Part shown: in pieces, positions 4,518-6,445 of the stretch
How positions within the stretch are numbered: the first letter of the stretch is position 1
Layout: each line of letters starts with the position of its first letter
Assembly (NCBI GenBank): GCA_024409145.1
Contig: JAKSUF010000082.1
Coordinates: 1 to 6,445, forward strand
Length of the DNA stretch: 6,445 nucleotides
Reading direction: 5' to 3'
Source: an archaeon
Lineage (GTDB): Archaea; Methanobacteriota; Methanobacteria; Methanobacteriales; Methanobacteriaceae
The notes under the pieces: model-generated
Databases searched by the model: none
Told to the model about the DNA's origin: nothing
What the model saw: the letters and a program-made list of their open reading frames with translations, nothing else
Program-made: the position numbers and the translations under genes

Positions 4518-6347
4518 ATGCGAGTATTACTTATTCATTCTGATTATTTAAAATATGAAGTAAAAAAAGAAACTCCAGTAGCTGAAGAAATTGAAGAAGC
4601 TAAAAAAAATGGAGCTTTTGACGAATCTTTAGTCGTTTTTACTGCTGTTGAAAAAGAAGATGAAAAAAATCCTAAAGCAGTAGTTAAAAACTTAGTTAAA
4701 GAAGTTAAAAAAGTAAACGAACAAGTCAAAGCTGAAAATGTTGTTATTTACCCATATGCACATTTATCCTCTTCATTAAGTGGACCTAAAATAGGTGTTC
4801 AAGTATTAAAAGATGTTGAAGAAGCTCTTAAAGAAGAAGATTATAATGTTTATAGAGTACCATTTGGTTGGTATAAAGCATTTGAAATTTCTTGTAAAGG
4901 GCACCCATTATCTGAGCTCTCTAGATCAATCACTGCTGATGAATCTGAAGATGAAGAAGTTGAAGAAGAGAAAAAACCATCTAAATGGGTTATTTTTGAT
5001 GATGGAGAACTCATTGAAACTGATGCATACACTTATGAAAGTTCTGATTTAGAAAAACTTGTTGAATATGAACTTGGTGTAGGTGCAAGTGATGAAGGAG
5101 AACCTCCACATGTTAAAATTATGAGAGAAAAAGAATTATGTGATTATGAAATTGCTTCTGATATTGGTAACCTTAAATGGTATCCTAAAGGAAGATTAGT
5201 TCGTGATTTACTCTCCGATTATGTTTATAACTTTGTTGTAGACCTTGGAGCTATGCCTATTGAAACTCCTATCTTCTATGACTTAGCTAATGATTCCATC
5301 CGTGAACATGCAGCTAAATTTGGTGAAAGACAATATAAAACTGCAACTAAAAAAGATTTAATGCTTAGATTTGCATGTTGTTTCGGTGCATTCCGTGTAC
5401 TTGGAGACTCTTTCTTAACTTGGAAAAATTTACCTGCTAAAGTTTATGAACTCTCTACTTACAGTTTCAGATTTGAAAAACGTGGAGAAGTTGTAGGTCT
5501 TAAAAGATTAAGAGCATTTACCATGCCAGATATGCATAGTTTCTGTGCAGACATGCCTCAAGCACTTGAAGAATTCGATGCACAAGTAGATATGTGTGTA
5601 CAAACTGGTGTTGACCTTGATGTTAACTATGAAGCTATTTTCAGAGCTACTAAAGATTTCTTTGAAGAAAACAAAGACTGGATGTATGCTACTGCAAAAA
5701 GAATTGGTAAACCATTACTCTTAGAAATATTACCTGAAAGAAAACACTACTGGTCCTGTAAAATAGACTTTGCAGCTATTGACTACTTAGGAAGACCTAT
5801 TGAAAATCCAACTGTACAAATAGATGTTGAAAGTGGTAAAAGATTCAATATCGAATATATTGATGAAGATGAAAACCCTCAAAACCCTATTGTATTACAT
5901 TGTAGTCCAACTGGAAGTGTTGAAAGAGTTATTTGTTCATTACTTGAAAAAACTGCTGCTGAAGATGGTAACTCCCCAATGTTACCTACTTGGTTAAGTC
6001 CAACTCAAGTAAGATTATTACCAATTGGAGAAGCTCACTTAGAATATGCTAATCAATTAGCAGATAAAATTGCTGCTAAAAATATCCGTGTAGATATTGA
6101 TAATAGTAATGATAGAGTGGGTAAAAAAATTAGAAATGCTTCTAAAGAATGGATCCCATACATTTTAGTAATTGGTGATAAAGAACTTGAAACTGAAAGT
6201 TTCCAAGTTACTGTAAGAGAAACTGGCGAAAAAGTTGATATGACTGCAGAAGAATTAATTGCAGAACTTGAAAGTAAAAACGCAGGTATGCCATTTAGAA
6301 AATTACCATTACCTCGTAATACTTCCGATAGAATCAACTTTAAATAG
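4518..6347 (+). CDS. thrS: Threonyl-tRNA synthetase, archaeal type
   Basis: A cytoplasmic class II synthetase that charges tRNA-Thr (EC 6.1.1.3). The 609-residue protein has full length. Residues 1-140 form the archaea-specific D-aminoacyl-tRNA-deacylase-like editing domain that removes mischarged serine. They begin MRVLLIHSDY and carry the His82, Tyr119, Lys120 and Glu133 equivalents of the Pyrococcus editing site. A Glu-rich linker (142-153) leads to the catalytic core. Its zinc ligands, which read threonine, are Cys288, His340 and His461. Motif 2 is FRFE (317-320) with Arg318, and motif 3 is GSVERVI (466-472) with Arg470. The anticodon-binding domain spans about 495-600. The start at ATG 4518 is set by AGGTGA five bases upstream and by the family N-terminus. 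It is transcribed away from the RNase gene and ends in its own hairpin terminator, so it is probably monocistronic. Confidence 0.98.
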   Translation: MRVLLIHSDYLKYEVKKETPVAEEIEEAKKNGAFDESLVVFTAVEKEDEKNPKAVVKNLVKEVKKVNEQVKAENVVIYPYAHLSSSLSGPKIGVQVLKDVEEALKEEDYNVYRVPFGWYKAFEISCKGHPLSELSRSITADESEDEEVEEEKKPSKWVIFDDGELIETDAYTYESSDLEKLVEYELGVGASDEGEPPHVKIMREKELCDYEIASDIGNLKWYPKGRLVRDLLSDYVYNFVVDLGAMPIETPIFYDLANDSIREHAAKFGERQYKTATKKDLMLRFACCFGAFRVLGDSFLTWKNLPAKVYELSTYSFRFEKRGEVVGLKRLRAFTMPDMHSFCADMPQALEEFDAQVDMCVQTGVDLDVNYEAIFRATKDFFEENKDWMYATAKRIGKPLLLEILPERKHYWSCKIDFAAIDYLGRPIENPTVQIDVESGKRFNIEYIDEDENPQNPIVLHCSPTGSVERVICSLLEKTAAEDGNSPMLPTWLSPTQVRLLPIGEAHLEYANQLADKIAAKNIRVDIDNSNDRVGKKIRNASKEWIPYILVIGDKELETESFQVTVRETGEKVDMTAEELIAELESKNAGMPFRKLPLPRNTSDRINFK

Positions 6348-6356
6348 ATTTTATTA

Positions 6357-6398
6357 AAGAATTTTAAATTTTTAAAATTCTTCTTTTTATCTTTTTTT
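6357..6398 (+). terminator. thrS terminator: perfect AT-rich hairpin plus T tracts
   Basis: AAGAATTTTAAA (6357-6368) pairs perfectly with TTTAAAATTCTT (6371-6382), leaving a minimal loop that in practice opens to four bases. Then come CTTTTT and CTTTTTTT. The stem starts ten bases after the thrS stop codon. It has the form of a bacterial-style intrinsic terminator with only one G-C pair. The remaining bases to 6445 are AT-rich and show nothing else. Confidence 0.8.
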
Positions 6399-6445
6399 AT
6401 AAAATTTTATAAATATTAAATTTTAATATATAGATTAAAACTTCA

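Noticed and set aside
4544..6337. Open frames overlapping thrS (4544-4729, 4850-5032 and 6053-6337 minus; 4813-5052 plus)
   Set aside because: They are antisense or out-of-frame shadows with low-complexity Ser- or Lys-rich products. The thrS frame is conserved throughout.

Overview
The window looks like chromosome from an AT-rich methanogenic archaeon of the Methanobacteriaceae (Methanobrevibacter- or Methanosphaera-like). The evidence is an F420-cofactor radical SAM enzyme (CofH), an archaeal-type threonyl-tRNA synthetase with the archaea-specific N-terminal editing domain, GGTGA-type ribosome-binding sites, TATA/BRE-like promoter elements, and very AT-rich intergenic DNA ending in oligo-T tracts. 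The genus cannot be settled from the sequence alone.

Layout, left to right. Four genes lie on the minus strand: ilvD (155-1810, dihydroxy-acid dehydratase, branched-chain amino acid synthesis), cofH (2176-3291, F420 chromophore synthesis), a barstar-family RNase inhibitor (3517-3753) and a barnase-family RNase with an N-terminal hydrophobic export segment (3827-4288). Transcribed to the right, divergently from the RNase gene, is thrS (4518-6347). ilvD, cofH and thrS are ordinary housekeeping genes, each probably its own transcription unit. cofH and thrS end in perfect AT-only hairpins followed by T tracts. ilvD ends in a T-rich region containing an exact 45-bp duplication that includes the last codons of the gene.

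The notable content is a complete barnase-barstar pair between thrS and cofH. The RNase keeps every catalytic residue of Bacillus barnase (equivalents of Lys27, Glu73, Arg83, Arg87, His102) and carries its own membrane or export segment. The inhibitor follows it 73 bases downstream on the same strand, the effector-then-immunity order. The inhibitor has no ATG at its proper start: the ribosome-binding site and the family fold both point to an ATT codon, so it either uses a non-canonical start or has a damaged one. Two residues that form a known barnase-barstar salt bridge (barnase Arg59, barstar Glu76) appear to be lost together, which suggests the pair has co-evolved. I interpret it as a probably horizontally acquired exported RNase effector with cognate protection; its real role is unknown.

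Several obvious longer starts (GTG at 4509 and 4297) are really part of GTGA ribosome-binding sites. I therefore moved starts downstream for thrS, the RNase and ilvD, and upstream for the inhibitor.
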